Origin: Zerene cesonia
Lineage: Eukaryota; Arthropoda; Insecta; Lepidoptera; Pieridae
Direction: 5' to 3'
Length of the DNA stretch: 64,000 nt
NCBI RefSeq assembly: GCF_012273895.1
Contig: NC_052122.1
Location: forward strand, 10,974,001 to 11,038,000
Shown here: positions 13,001 through 25,500 of the stretch, piece by piece
How the letters are laid out: each line of letters opens with the position of its first letter
Position numbering within the stretch: the stretch's first letter is position 1
The notes under the pieces: generated by a model
The model's database searches: none
What the model was told of the DNA's origin: nothing
Seen by the model: the letters and a program-made list of their open reading frames with translations, nothing else
Position numbers and translations under genes: made by a program

Positions 13001-13366
13001 TCTGAAATATTATTGTATTAATAAGGTCAAGTATTAAAACGATTTCTCTTTTAGCCGAGTCTTGAACCTTACTCAACTATTAATCGTTGAATCGAGTAAC
13101 GTTCGGGAAATCGACCTGGAATCAAGTTCCACCCATAATATGTACTATCTACTAGACATGACATACGGCTAGACACAAAAAATACAACAAAAAGGGAAGA
13201 TACGATTCTATGTGCAGTTATACGAAGTCTTATCAGCACACTTTAAACATTAAACAGTAATCTGCCGCCGTTAGTAAAGGCCTACACGTTAACAAACATA
13301 AGTTATAGAATCATATCTCCTTCCGTCTATAAGGAAACGAAGAAACGAGTATACATAAACACAATG
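7064..13366. other. Convergent 3' region between parvin and EVI5
   Basis: Contains both 3' UTRs. A Helitron-like fragment sits at 7481-7682. No other gene is visible. From about 8600 to 13366 I see no recognised mobile element, unlike the rest of the window, which would fit a long EVI5 3' UTR. A minus-strand AATAAA (8615-8610) followed by a T-rich tract is one possible far polyadenylation site. No AATAAA lies within 600 bases of the parvin stop; the first is at 7709-7714. Confidence 0.35.
7481..7682 (-). mobile_element. Helitron-like/short non-autonomous element fragment
   Basis: Opens with ctagcttttgcccgcggctt, the inverted 3' terminus (CTAG preceded by a GC-rich hairpin sequence) shared by several short lepidopteran repeats. 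The phrase 'catcaaaatccgttgcatac' inside it is also typical. The right boundary is approximate. Confidence 0.55.
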
Positions 13367-13516
13367 CTACGTCTTCTTAAAGTCCAGGGAGGCGGAGGAC
13401 TCCCTCCTCAGTACTAGTTTCAGTTTGTCGTCCTCCTCAAGGTCCTCTTCGAGCGATTCGCTCCTCGTGAGCGTGAGACCGAGTGCGCGCGCTTTCCACG
13501 CTTCTAGCCTCATGAC
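13367..13516 (-). CDS. Evi5: Evi5 coding exon 15 (C-terminus)
   Basis: 150 bases including stop TAG (13369-13367). Starts VMRLEAWKARALGLTLTRSE, continuing ELKAE|V as in EVI5L, then acidic EEDLEEDD and a KLVLRRESSASLDFKKT end. The preceding intron is about 4 kb. Confidence 0.92.
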   Translation of the reverse strand, partial: VMRLEAWKARALGLTLTRSESLEEDLEEDDKLKLVLRRESSASLDFKKT

Positions 13517-16500
13517 CTGCAAATGCATTGAATATGTACGTTAGCTACGTGAAGGTGGACTCGCACAATAAAACGCGTTTTATTAGCTCGGAACTAACTG
13601 GAAATTAGACAATTAAAAGACTTCTCTGAAGATTTTTATAGGTATATATTTAATAAACATTATTCAACACCATCTAGGCTTAAACTAGCTTATCAAAACT
13701 ATACAACAGATAAACTTTTGAATACTTTTATGTATTAAGGATTATATAGTTTGATACAAGTAAAACGCTACAATCTACTCATTATTTATATGTTTAGAAC
13801 GGGGACAAAATAAATACAAGATATCATTACTAACTACTGGACACATCGCAAACAAAACTACTACAAACACTTACTATATAAACGTTTACTTGTAGACTAA
13901 AAAAGTAGTATGGTTTTAATAATAAGTATATGCTCTAAAATATTTGTTAAATGTTAATGTGACTGGGACATTAGATTACTTTCGTACATAACATAACCAT
14001 GATAAAAGAATGGTAAGAAATGATTAAATCGATCAATAAAAATTTGGGAGGATGCAAATATATTGTAAAATAACGTACAACTAGACACGACATAGAAAAA
14101 ATGACATATTATGTAACATAAATTAACTTTATGGTTTGTATTTATTTTTAGGTGTACCATTCATTGGGTCTTGGAATCTTGATTTTAAATTTGGAAAAAA
14201 ATTATATATCATTCATACTGTGTTTTAAGTTTTAACCATAAAATAACCAACAGGTGTGATATCAACAAATTTAATACTTATGAGTTTTTTTTCTTATTTG
14301 CTAATATAGCAGCCACCGTTTGACCAAAAAGCGTGTAAGTATGTGTGTATGTTTGAAATACAAAATTTCTTCCGGGCTGATCACTTTTACAATGGTTAGA
14401 ATATCAGGATTGGTTAGGATAATCATGGTTATCGTCAGCAGCAGCTCCTATGGTGGATGCTTTATAATTTCTTCAAGACGATGAGTTAAATTAAATTTGA
14501 CAACCAAGATTTTATTGCGTACTCGGTGAACTACCACCACGACCGATGAAGGATTTGCAGCTATCGGTTACTATTAATAATACTCTTATCCAAACCAATG
14601 TTTAAGATAGTGGTGCGGAAGGAATTGGTCATCTAATCCCTTGCAAACTCAGGGACCATAAGACCCACATAGAGAGGACAAATATATACGGATTGTCATT
14701 TACCCAACTCACAAGTATGTGTTATTATAGCATATATATAACATAGGACGAAAATAACACGCAATTGTAAAAACATGAGCCAAAATTAAACCACATGAAG
14801 CGTACAAAAACAAGAAAGCGCTATTAAGTAAGTAGTTTTAGGGAGGATTTAGCAAGGAAATATAAATGCATGCTGGTATTACTTATTAAATATTAAAAAA
14901 ATCTGTGCGATATTTAGTCGTGCATTTTGATAACGTACAATGCTTTCAAAGTTTGGTCTTATATATGAGCATATATTTTTAAATGTAAGTAAGAAGAGAA
15001 AAGTAAAATCTTCATCGAGTCCTGTAAATATACAGCTGACAGTCGAACGTAGTTAAAATCCAATTAACTAAATTAAGAAATACTTAATTTAGTTAATTAA
15101 TTCGTTGCAATTAGTACCTGTGACATCACAAAATGGCGCAGCATCAATCCTATTCTTAGATAAATCGCATAGTACATCTATACGATACGGCCACACTATC
15201 ATGCACGCTCGAAGTTGCATAAGCCATACGATAACTTTCTCAACTGTGCCTAATATATTATACTGAATTGCTATAAATTTGAAACTAAAGGGAGAATATA
15301 AAAATAATGGAACTACGCTAAAGGTTTTATTTGAAAATTTTATATAGTTCGTATGATTTACAGTGCATTCGAGCATGAGTAAAACTCTAACTGGGCTAGT
15401 GCCCAGTAACTACGTTTAGGACTAAATTTAATTTAGCATTATGCATTTTATATATTGTATACATATTGTATTTATAAAGTTTGTAATTTAAGCCCTGTTT
15501 TAAGTTTACATCGAAAATTGACATACGTTGTACAATGAATGCCACGAATTTTCAACCGGCTTTAAAAACTACGAGGTTCTGAATTCGATTTGGGTTGGTT
15601 ACTTAGAAATCTAGTTGAGCTCTCAATGGCGTTCGAGCCGAATCTACTAATCGTCATACTAGCCTACAATATCAATTACAAAATATACAAGTATTTTGCA
15701 AAACAATTGGCTAAAAAATTTGTCAACAAAATGATGCAGGACGCATTTTGAAATTTCACTCAACAAATTTATGCATAAAACTTCTCCCATACAAAGCTGC
15801 GGTGTCAGCGAGCACTGTACCAAATTGTAAATGAAATCGGATCGCATCTAGTCTACACTATATACACACACAAGCTAAGTCCACTTACTCGAGCCATTTC
15901 CAGGGCTCGGAGTCCGGCGTGGTGATCGGTGTTGGGAACTGTGCAGTGAATGTTCACGTTAAGCCAATGTACATCGACCGGTACTTCGGTGTACACTGCT
16001 CCTTAGTCTAGATTGCTCTTACGGGAGAGGAAGGTATTGTCAATTGCAGAAGATTTAAGATCCATTTGAGCTCATTTTTTAATATGTTCAAGATGATGTC
16101 TAATTATAATTTTGCTCTACAAAACCCAACGACTTTTTAAATTCAGTTTGAAAGTACAATATTGCCCATAGTGATTAGTGAGATCGCTTAATGTGGCCTG
16201 GCTTAATGTCAACCCACGTACGTGTATTGCCCATGGGCTTAAAAATCATTGAACACTTTGTGGGTCCAATACAACAAAACATCTTCAGAATGTTACTGGG
16301 TTTGCCTACAACGATTTTGTTGATTGTGGTTACCCTAGACTGGGATTCTCTCTAGCTTTGGCTATTAAACTTCAATTAGGTTTTTAATCTTTCTTGTGTC
16401 TTTTGGAAAGATCTTATATAAATTTAAAAACAAAGGTGTAGTAATTATTAATATGGCGATAATGATGGTCCTGCCGGTAGTATTCTTTGCTCACTTTTCC

Positions 16501-19500
16501 TACCATGGACTCGATAGTGGTTTATTCATTCCCGTTCATTAAAGAGCACATGTACCTTTATATAACCCCCCCGTCCTGTTAGTTGTAACGGAACACCATT
16601 ACATTTGCTTTGATGATCGAAATAGTCGAAACAAAAGGAAAACGTTACTTTAAGGCAATTTAAGACTAGGAGCAGTGTACAAACGTTTTTCAACGGAAAA
16701 CACAATAAATTTAGACGAACACAAGTAACACAGTTTTTAAAAATATTTACAAACATTTCATTTGAGAATTCTGGGCCACTATTCGATGTTAAAAGCCATG
16801 TGGTAGGCCCATTAGTGACGCTGTGCATATAATGATGCGCTGACGTAATTGAATCATTAAAAATACTAAACATGAGATTCCTTTAAAGGATTCCTTAAAA
16901 TTCCTTTTCAGTTTATACGCAGCGCAACATTACAATATTTATGAAAACATGGTTTTTAGTAAAGCATGTTTTTAATTGCACTAGATCGAGTTATATTTCC
17001 ATATGAAATTGACAGATTGATTTGACTTTTTTTAGTTTTAAACAGTAAGTTCTATATATAATTAATGTATCTCTGCCATTAATACATGTTTATAAAATTT
17101 TTGATGATTCCAAATATAAACTGTATTTAATTAATATTTCTTTTAATTATTTTTCAAAATGAAATAGATGTAGATATAGAAATTATAACTCAATGTAGCA
17201 CGAAGCAAAGCGTCAATGTTAGTGATTGTTAGTCGGCTTGGTCAATTGATGAAATATATTATATATAACAATTATTTACGAGAATTTAAGGATTATTTTA
17301 TAGAAAAACAACTATTTAATAAACGTGGTACGTTTTTGTACTTTAACATTTAAATTAAGAAACATTTCAAAATACCATTCAATCGTTACGTATATTAAAA
17401 TTTAAAAAACTAATGAGGGGGTATTTCAAAAACTATTTTCGAGGGTATTTTGAGAAAAAGAGATCATATTAAGGCATTTCATTATGCATTGCAATATTCA
17501 CCTCAGCCTTTAATTCGGCGACTTGCTCCTGCAACTCGCGCACTCGATCCGAGTCATCTATATTACTCCTCAGTTCACCTTCAGTCGCCATTACTTCATT
17601 CTGAAATGTAAATTGTTCAAGTGTTTCTTACCCGATATAATTAATTAATTGACCAGAGAATCCATTCAAACTAAAGAGTGATTGTTATTAAGGCACATTT
17701 ACCTTCAGTTTATACTCGGACACTTCATTCTCCAATTCGGCTATCCTCTGTGCATCTTCCATGTTCCTTATATTAGCTTGCATCGACTCGTACTTAGCCT
17801 GTGAATTATTGGAAAATTATATTTTATTTTTTACATTCTTTTATTTTGAAGTTGGTTTAACATTCACACACTGTTGCGGCTCGGTAAAAATCCACCACCA
17901 ATGTTCTAGAACGTTCTAGAACAATCCGAGCGTCAAAAGCGGGCACAATCTCGCGTACCACTGTTCTATAACGTTCGAGAAAGTTCGAGAACATTCCGAG
18001 CACCGAAAGCGGCCACACTCTCCAATGTTCTATAACGTTCAAAAACATTCGAGAACATTACGAGCGCCGAAAGCGGGCACACTTGTGTACCCACTGTTCA
18101 AGAGCGTTCTAGAACGTTCGAGAACGTTCTAGAACATTCGAGAACACTCCAGAAGGTCACCTTGCTCTCGAGGTCGCTGAACTTGTGCTGGTACTCGCGC
18201 TGACGCGTCTGCAGCGCGCGCTCCCGCTGCAGCGCGCCGTCGAGCGCCTCGCGCAACTCGCGCAGCTCCTCGTCCTGCCGCCGCAGCTGGTTCGTCGACA
18301 CCTGCACCTGCGTGCGCAGCTCCATTTCCTTGGGCGATAGTTGGAACATTAGATAAATGCAATTTAAAAAATTATTTTAAACATGAAATTATGGCATATT
18401 TGAGTACGTACTGATGAATACCTATTAAACGTGAAGTACCTACTCATGTATCAAAAAAATGTATCATGTATCAAAAAAAGAAACAATAGATGTTTCCTTT
18501 TTTAATATGTACTTGTATATCTACATAATAGTATAATGGTAATATACTTTATTGTTATTCTTGTTGTTTATTGTTGGTTATAGACCGTCAGAATTCCATG
18601 AAGCGTGTTATGTCTCTACAACAATCCTAACCCCTTTTAATCCCCCTACCCCTCTCAACTTCTATGATAAGCTAAATCCCTTACGCCAGCTCACCTTAAG
18701 CCTCAGCTCCTTCAGCTCAGTCAACGCCTCCACCTCCCGAATCCTGGTGGACATGAGCTCCTCTTCCAGCTTCTGCATCTCGTTGGTCCTCCCCTCCCAG
18801 GCCCTAAGCAACTTTTTGGGTGTCGCCATGATGTCAGACACCATGTTGGATTGGACAGGCGCTGACGGCGCTTCTTGACGATGCTCCTAATTAATTCGTA
18901 CATTATACATTTTAATATAAAGGGATAGGAAAGTTTCACCAAAATCATTCCACAGAGATAACAGAAAAAAAAGGTATAGATATCATAAACTTTTTTTTTT
19001 ATGGTGGTTGAAAATTATAGTTAGGTTAGTTTGAGGACAAATGAAAAAATGTTAAACATACTTGTAAATGCTTCTGCCAGCAATCCGACAATTCCGTTAC
19101 GCGCTGCCTGAGATCCTTCAGCGAGAGATTGGCCTCCGCTTCGCGAAGTTTCACCGCAATTAGTTCATCCTGCGTTTTCACAGTTATTTATTTTAACACA
19201 TCATTGATACATATACAATTATTTTAACAAATCTTGAAATGCTTTCTATTTGTCAGAACTAAATTTAAATGAGACCTAGCAACAGGTATCAAATAAAAAG
19301 AGTCACAAAATTTCTTCAACTAGTAAATATTTATGCAGTAAGAAACAAAAGAAAAATTAACAGTTAATTCGAGAACCTCCTCCTTTATTTGAAATCGGTA
19401 TATAACCAAATATTCAAGAAATCAAAACAAGTTTCCCTCACCTGCAAGTGCGCCACATTATTATCCACCCTCTGCTTTCTCAGCATCTTGTTTTCATTTT

Positions 19501-22500
19501 CTAATTCCGATATTCTCGCGGAGAGCTCTCTCTCCGCCGCTTCTCTCTCAGCCGCGTGCAGCCTAGCTCTCACCAGCTCTCTTTGTAGGCAACGTGCTAG
19601 TTCCTCTCCCTTCGCGTCGTTACCCTCTGTGCCCTCGAGAGACGATTGGCGGGAATTGTTCTGTCGGAAATGAGGATTTTATTTTGAAGAGAACATTTGA
19701 AAAATAAATTAGTTATTTTGGATTTTTCGTGTAAATTTCACTTAATTTAATCTAATAAACAGTTCGATTCAAATTTGAACTTATAAACAAAGGTTTAAGG
19801 TTTGACATAAACTGTCACAAATTTGATATTATATTAAGGAACGGGTGATTTTTGTTGATGTTTTAAATCTATCTACCCCCACAAATGATCGGCTTGAAAC
19901 AGTATGTTTTGCGTGAGTGGCGTAGCCTATTGAGATCATTTGGATCTAACCTCCCCCCCTCACGTTGGCTGATGTTAGAGAGCTTTGTCCGACAGTAGGA
20001 ACCATCTCTTTGCCATCAGCAGACAGCGTGGTCTGATCAGTTAGCTCGGCCTCCTGTGCTGCTGATGATAGAGATCTGTGTCGTGGCAGTAGGACCGATC
20101 TGTCTACCATCAGCAGACAGCGTGGCCTTGTGACGTCAGATGTCACTCACCTCGGCGATGGTCATCTCGAGCGAGCGTATCTCGTCCTGCGCGACCGCGA
20201 GCCGATGCTGCGCGTCCATGTTGGCCCGCCGCAGCGCGTGCACCTCCCGCGCGAGCGCGAACGTCTCCTCCTCACCCTCGGCGCGGTCCACCTGCCCGCG
20301 GACCAGCCGCTCCGCGAGCGCTGAGCTCTCCTTCTCCAGCAGCTCCACCCGCTGCTTCAGCAGCCGGTTCTCTTGCCGGAGGCACTGTCGCAGCGGAGAA
20401 ATGGTTACTTAATACGTTGTATGTAATATTGGCACGTTTGGTGCGTGGATTAATAGACTCAAAATTTGGTGTGGGTTATTATTTTACCATTAGAAAACAA
20501 TTATACTGGTCAAAATTAGAATGAGCGAAGTCAGAACGAGCGGGTAGGTTACACTAAAAAGTGTCTTTCAATATTAAATAAACAGTATGTATTTGTAAAT
20601 ATTTCCTTATGTTATCCTTCAGTTTCAAAAATTCAATTGTATATAACATTAGAGGTTAAATTATTTGCACAGGGAAACAACAAAATTTTAGTATCCGTTT
20701 ATTGGTCACACTTTTTAATACTTTACTAATTTAAAAGTTAACTCGATCATTAAATACCTATTATAAGTTGTAGTACCTGAGTATAAAAGACCAAATTAAG
20801 ATTCATAACTACTTATCATACTAAAAACTTGTGATTTTAGGCATTTTATAATTGAGTGCTAATGCACTAAATATCATGATAAATAATGCAGAAACTCACT
20901 CTCAACACAGCTATATCCCCTTGCTCCTTTGTCTTTATCACCGTATACTCTTTCTCTAATCTTTTCATCTTCTTCTGTTGCACTTTGATCGAATACGCCA
21001 AGTTCATGAATGCATCTTGATTAGCCTCTGCCTTTGCTGGCAGCTCCTTTTGTATGTACTGTTAAAACAAACCATATATTTTATTCTGTTAAAGCAATAT
21101 GTACTTTATGAATATATTAACAACTCTAAAATATGACATTGATTACCTTAACAAATTTTCTTTACTGTTAAATTACAAAATAATCAAATAACACTACAAC
21201 ATGGAAAATTGTAATGGGAATATACAATTCGCAACGAAATAGTGATACAGCAATTATCGGTTACTATCTTATAATTACGATTTGTTTGATAAGCTATAAG
21301 CACAGATAATATAAGTTAAACGTGTAGAATTGACTGAAGTGTCGATACACAATTGCAATTTACTGTCATAGATATTAATTAATTATGTAATACATAGGAT
21401 TTATTTTCATAATTGGCCATTAGTGTTAAGAAATGCTTGAATGTGTTCACAACACTTGGACACAGCGAAATAATGGAACACTTTCATATCAAACACAGAA
21501 ACTGGATCACCAATCAACTGACAACAATAATTTGTATTTAGAGTAATGAACCAATCCTACTTAATAATATGGTCAAAGTAATATCCATTTTATAAAATTC
21601 AAATTATAGAAAGCTGTATTATGAACAGCATATCAAAGCAGTGGACATCAAAGAAGAGGTGCCCACAAAGTATATTCTCCAATCAATTGTCGCTCGGCAA
21701 TTGATCCTTACCCCTTGTGCTTACAACGATATCCTGACAGAAGAACCCGACAATAAACCTGCATGGATCTGAAAGAAAGAAACAAGTTTCTCCTTCACCT
21801 GCTCCAATTCCTTACCTTTAGTATGTTCTCCATGTCGAGGGACAGCATATCGTTCTTCCCCAGCGTGAGCATGGCCAGCGCCACCTTGAACACGATCTCG
21901 ATACCCTCGCAGAGGAACACGTCCATCACGCGGCAGGCGAGCGGCAGCGAGAGGGTTGTGGTGAACAGCGTGAGGAACCAGCTGCTGGCGTACATGGATG
22001 TGCTGAAACTCTGCGGGAGAGAAATTTTAACAGCGTTAAGATCCACCACCAAGGCTTCGTTGTTAAAAATTTGTTGCTTTAACTACAGTAATGGGTGGGG
22101 TTCGACTTAATTCTGTGGATGCTCTCCTCCTAATATGTTTCTTGTTCAAAAATATCATCCGTTACCGCTTACCATCAGGTGGACCACCGGCTCAGTTGCC
22201 CGCTATGACGTAAAAAAATTCATCTGTGGATGTTTTACTCCCAATTTGCATCTTGGTTAAAATTCTGACCACATTTGATGGAAACCTTTATAAATCAGGA
22301 GGAAAACATCAAAGCTGCATAAGAAGTGTAATAGGGGACGGGAATTTTTATTAAAGAATAAACGATTAACGACTTTACAAAGCGGTGAACCCATACTTGC
22401 GACTGAAAATGCAAATGTAAGTCCGGCAGTAGTTCCTGCACCAAGTTCTCGAGCTGGAACATGCAGAGGCCCAGCTCCGCCATGCTCGGCTTGAACATGT

Positions 22501-25500
22501 CTCTCATCCTGTGATGCTGCATGATCTTTACCAACACTGCAAATGCCTCCTCCTCTGGCATCTGCATAGAAACATATATATTGCCAATTACCCAGATTCA
22601 GTGTCATGTGCTTGAATTTTTGCGACAATTTAGAAGTTAAACTCGTTAACGCATGGCATGTCTTTACAATATATAGATTACATAATAATATTCTAAATTC
22701 ATCCAACTTTCTATCACCTAAATGTAAACTATGACACGTTACGTTATGACACATACGCACTCCACAAGACATCTTGACAAAATTTGACCAATAACTTCCC
22801 TATAAATATCAAAGGATTATTTACCTGCATCAACAGCAGTCCAACAATAAAGCCCGAACCTTGGCAGTACCCAACTTCCCTGTCGTGCAGCGAATACGCC
22901 TTCATCACGTTGAATAGCGACTCCTGTCCCAATCCATCCTTCTCTTTGAAGAAATCATGCTCCGGGTACGTGCGTGCGATGTCGCGACGTATTACCTTCT
23001 CACACGCTGATTTGGCCTGTTTAATTATGATATATCATTTCGGAGGATTATTTTATGCCTTTTACTGACACTGCTAATGTAAATTGCGTTAGCAATTTAG
23101 TGTAAGCTTAAGATGAGAAAAATAACGCATTTTCAACTGACTAAAGAAAAATTTTTCAGGAAATGTAGAGGCTACTCAATTCGTATATTCGTAGATTTTT
23201 TGCGTGTTGTGAATCGCTTTTAGAGATTCTTTTTTTGGTTGTAAAAATTGTCTGATAAAAGCATAAAAAAGAAATCGAAGGAAATTTAAAAAATCGCATG
23301 AGCGCCGACTGCGTATGATAATTTTTGCTTTAAGTATTGTACAAACTTTTACTAACACAGGTAATTATTAATAACTAACAATTGAAATTTTTGCTAAAAA
23401 CGAAAGGCTTGTCAAAAATGAAATAAATTATCTACTTCATGTATTGTGTATTACCTTAATGTATGAAGCGTATAACTTCTTCTCGGGGGATGAGTCCACT
23501 CCAGCAAGCAGCTGCCACACAATCCCTCTAAAATGATGAGGCACCCCCTGCCTCACGAGGTCGCGCACGAACTGGTTGCGCCTCCGCCACTCCGTCTCCC
23601 AGCTGCTGACCAGCCGACCCCAGAGACCCCAAAGATCCTCCTCTCCATTGCTGCCAACTCTTGAGTCTTCGTGGCTTGAACTCGTGGCTTTAGGGTGTGA
23701 AGCAACATGTTTTTATGTCAGTTTATAATCTACTCCGAGGGCGTTTAACAAACATATTTATGTCGATGAAATGACTAATTAAAGCAACCGCAAATTGCAG
23801 TCTTTGGGAAAATAAAATATAATTTTTATGGTGCATCTTAAAAGTCTAGCCATGTTAAACATTTTATAATAATTTGAATCCATGAAAAAATTAAGATGAA
23901 GAGTTAGTACTAGGTTTGAGTAGTGGGGCTGTAAATGAATGGTAATCTTTTGGAGTTGCTTGAACTATTGAGTTGAAAGAGCTGTAATTCATATTATGTT
24001 GGTGTACGATTTAAAAGGTAATGTACGCCCTTAATTGCTTCATTTTCTTTTAAAATTTCTGAATTAAGGGTTCGTATTCGACGCCATCGCGTGCGTTATA
24101 TTATAGTGTTTAGAAAATAAATGCGTTCTCGAAATTAATTGATTGTTTGATTAACAATATATCAGTGCACATTACACAACACCTATATTTTTATAAAACA
24201 GAGAAGAACTGGATTAAAAAAAAATATATAAAAGTGAACCGATTTTCATTTGTTGTTCAAAGTGAACTACACACCAAATATTATGTATATATCTATTCCG
24301 TTCAATAAACACATAAAGTAAAATGTTTGGGCTGATTAACACGGTTGTGTTTGTCCTGAAAGATAACGCCAACGTGAAACAATACGCTGAGATTGCTTTC
24401 GCTTTGAAAAACTCAAAAATTAATATTAGACGTAGTTGTGCTCTAGATCGAGACATAATCTTTTCATAATCCATCTTTGAATAATCTTCTAAAATCATTA
24501 TAATATTACTCTTGAAAGAACACAGAATCACGTTGTTTTTTTTTTGCGGATGGCTTACGCGCTCATAAATATCTGGTCTATGGAGGGACTGGTGCGGGTG
24601 TGATAATTTAAAAATAGCGGCGGTGATTTGCAGTTCGGTCGATGCGCTCACTAATGAACTGCCAGCCGTGGAAAGAAGAAGGCAACACCAGCTCAACGGC
24701 TAGAAGTGAGGAGAGGTACAGGAATTATCAGTTGCCTTTAATACAGGCAACAGTATAACCATTTTACAATTATTATTCACATAATTCTAACTATTTATAA
24801 TGCAAAATTGGAATAGTAACTAGTATGCGTCTTAATTATGATGGGCACTGCAATATTTTCATTTACTAATGATAAAATTGAAAAATAACATACCTAAAAC
24901 ATTATTAATAACATTAGATATATAAAAATCTAGCACACTTGTACTAAACGCGTTGCTTCTCTCACTCATGCTTGGCCCCAGAGTGAAGTTAAGATGAGAC
25001 ATCGTGCTATCTGTGATTATCTAAAGATAAAAGATAACCAATTGCGTTATTTTTAGGAAGGCAAGGTGATAAACAATTTGGTTATACATGGCATCGTGGT
25101 CATACGTGAAATATGAAACACGGGCTTGGCAGCGTGACCCATTTTCTTCATTTTCAGAAAGCTTTTACACGCGAAAATTACAGCATTTTTACATTTTAAC
25201 GTAGGCTTGCAAAGTGAGGTTAAACGAAAAACGGTGCAGAAACATTCCTCAGGCCCAGCTTTAAATGTTTCATATTTAATTGCGGCGAACAAAATGTATT
25301 TCACTCGCAGATACTGCAATACTGTATTGCTTTTATCCCGTATGTATTTATTTTATATGAGCGTCAGTAACTTTCATAGTATACAGTTTGTATGGAGGTT
25401 GAAATTAAAATTAAAACAAATAAAGATAAGAATTCAAACAAAATAAATACTTCATTCAATAAATCACTGCAAACCGATCAAATGTCATTGATACTTATGT

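Noticed and set aside
16526..16873. 115-codon minus-strand open frame
   Set aside because: In Evi5 intron 14, no homology, no splice fit.
18098..18362. Open frame running from exon 12 into the HSE repeat
   Set aside because: The continuation is intron; 5-base repeats lack stops in some frames and lengthen the frame artificially.
20130..20412. Long plus-strand open frames across Evi5 exon 8
   Set aside because: Shadows of a GC-rich coiled-coil exon; the minus frame matches EVI5.
22257..22772. 171-codon minus-strand open frame
   Set aside because: Reads through Evi5 exon 5 in a wrong frame plus flanking introns; only the 22397-22561 exon in the EVI5 frame is real.
24214..24696. 160-codon minus-strand open frame in an Evi5 intron
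   Set aside because: No recognisable domain; lies inside intron 2 with no donor in a useful phase. Could be a 5' UTR at most.
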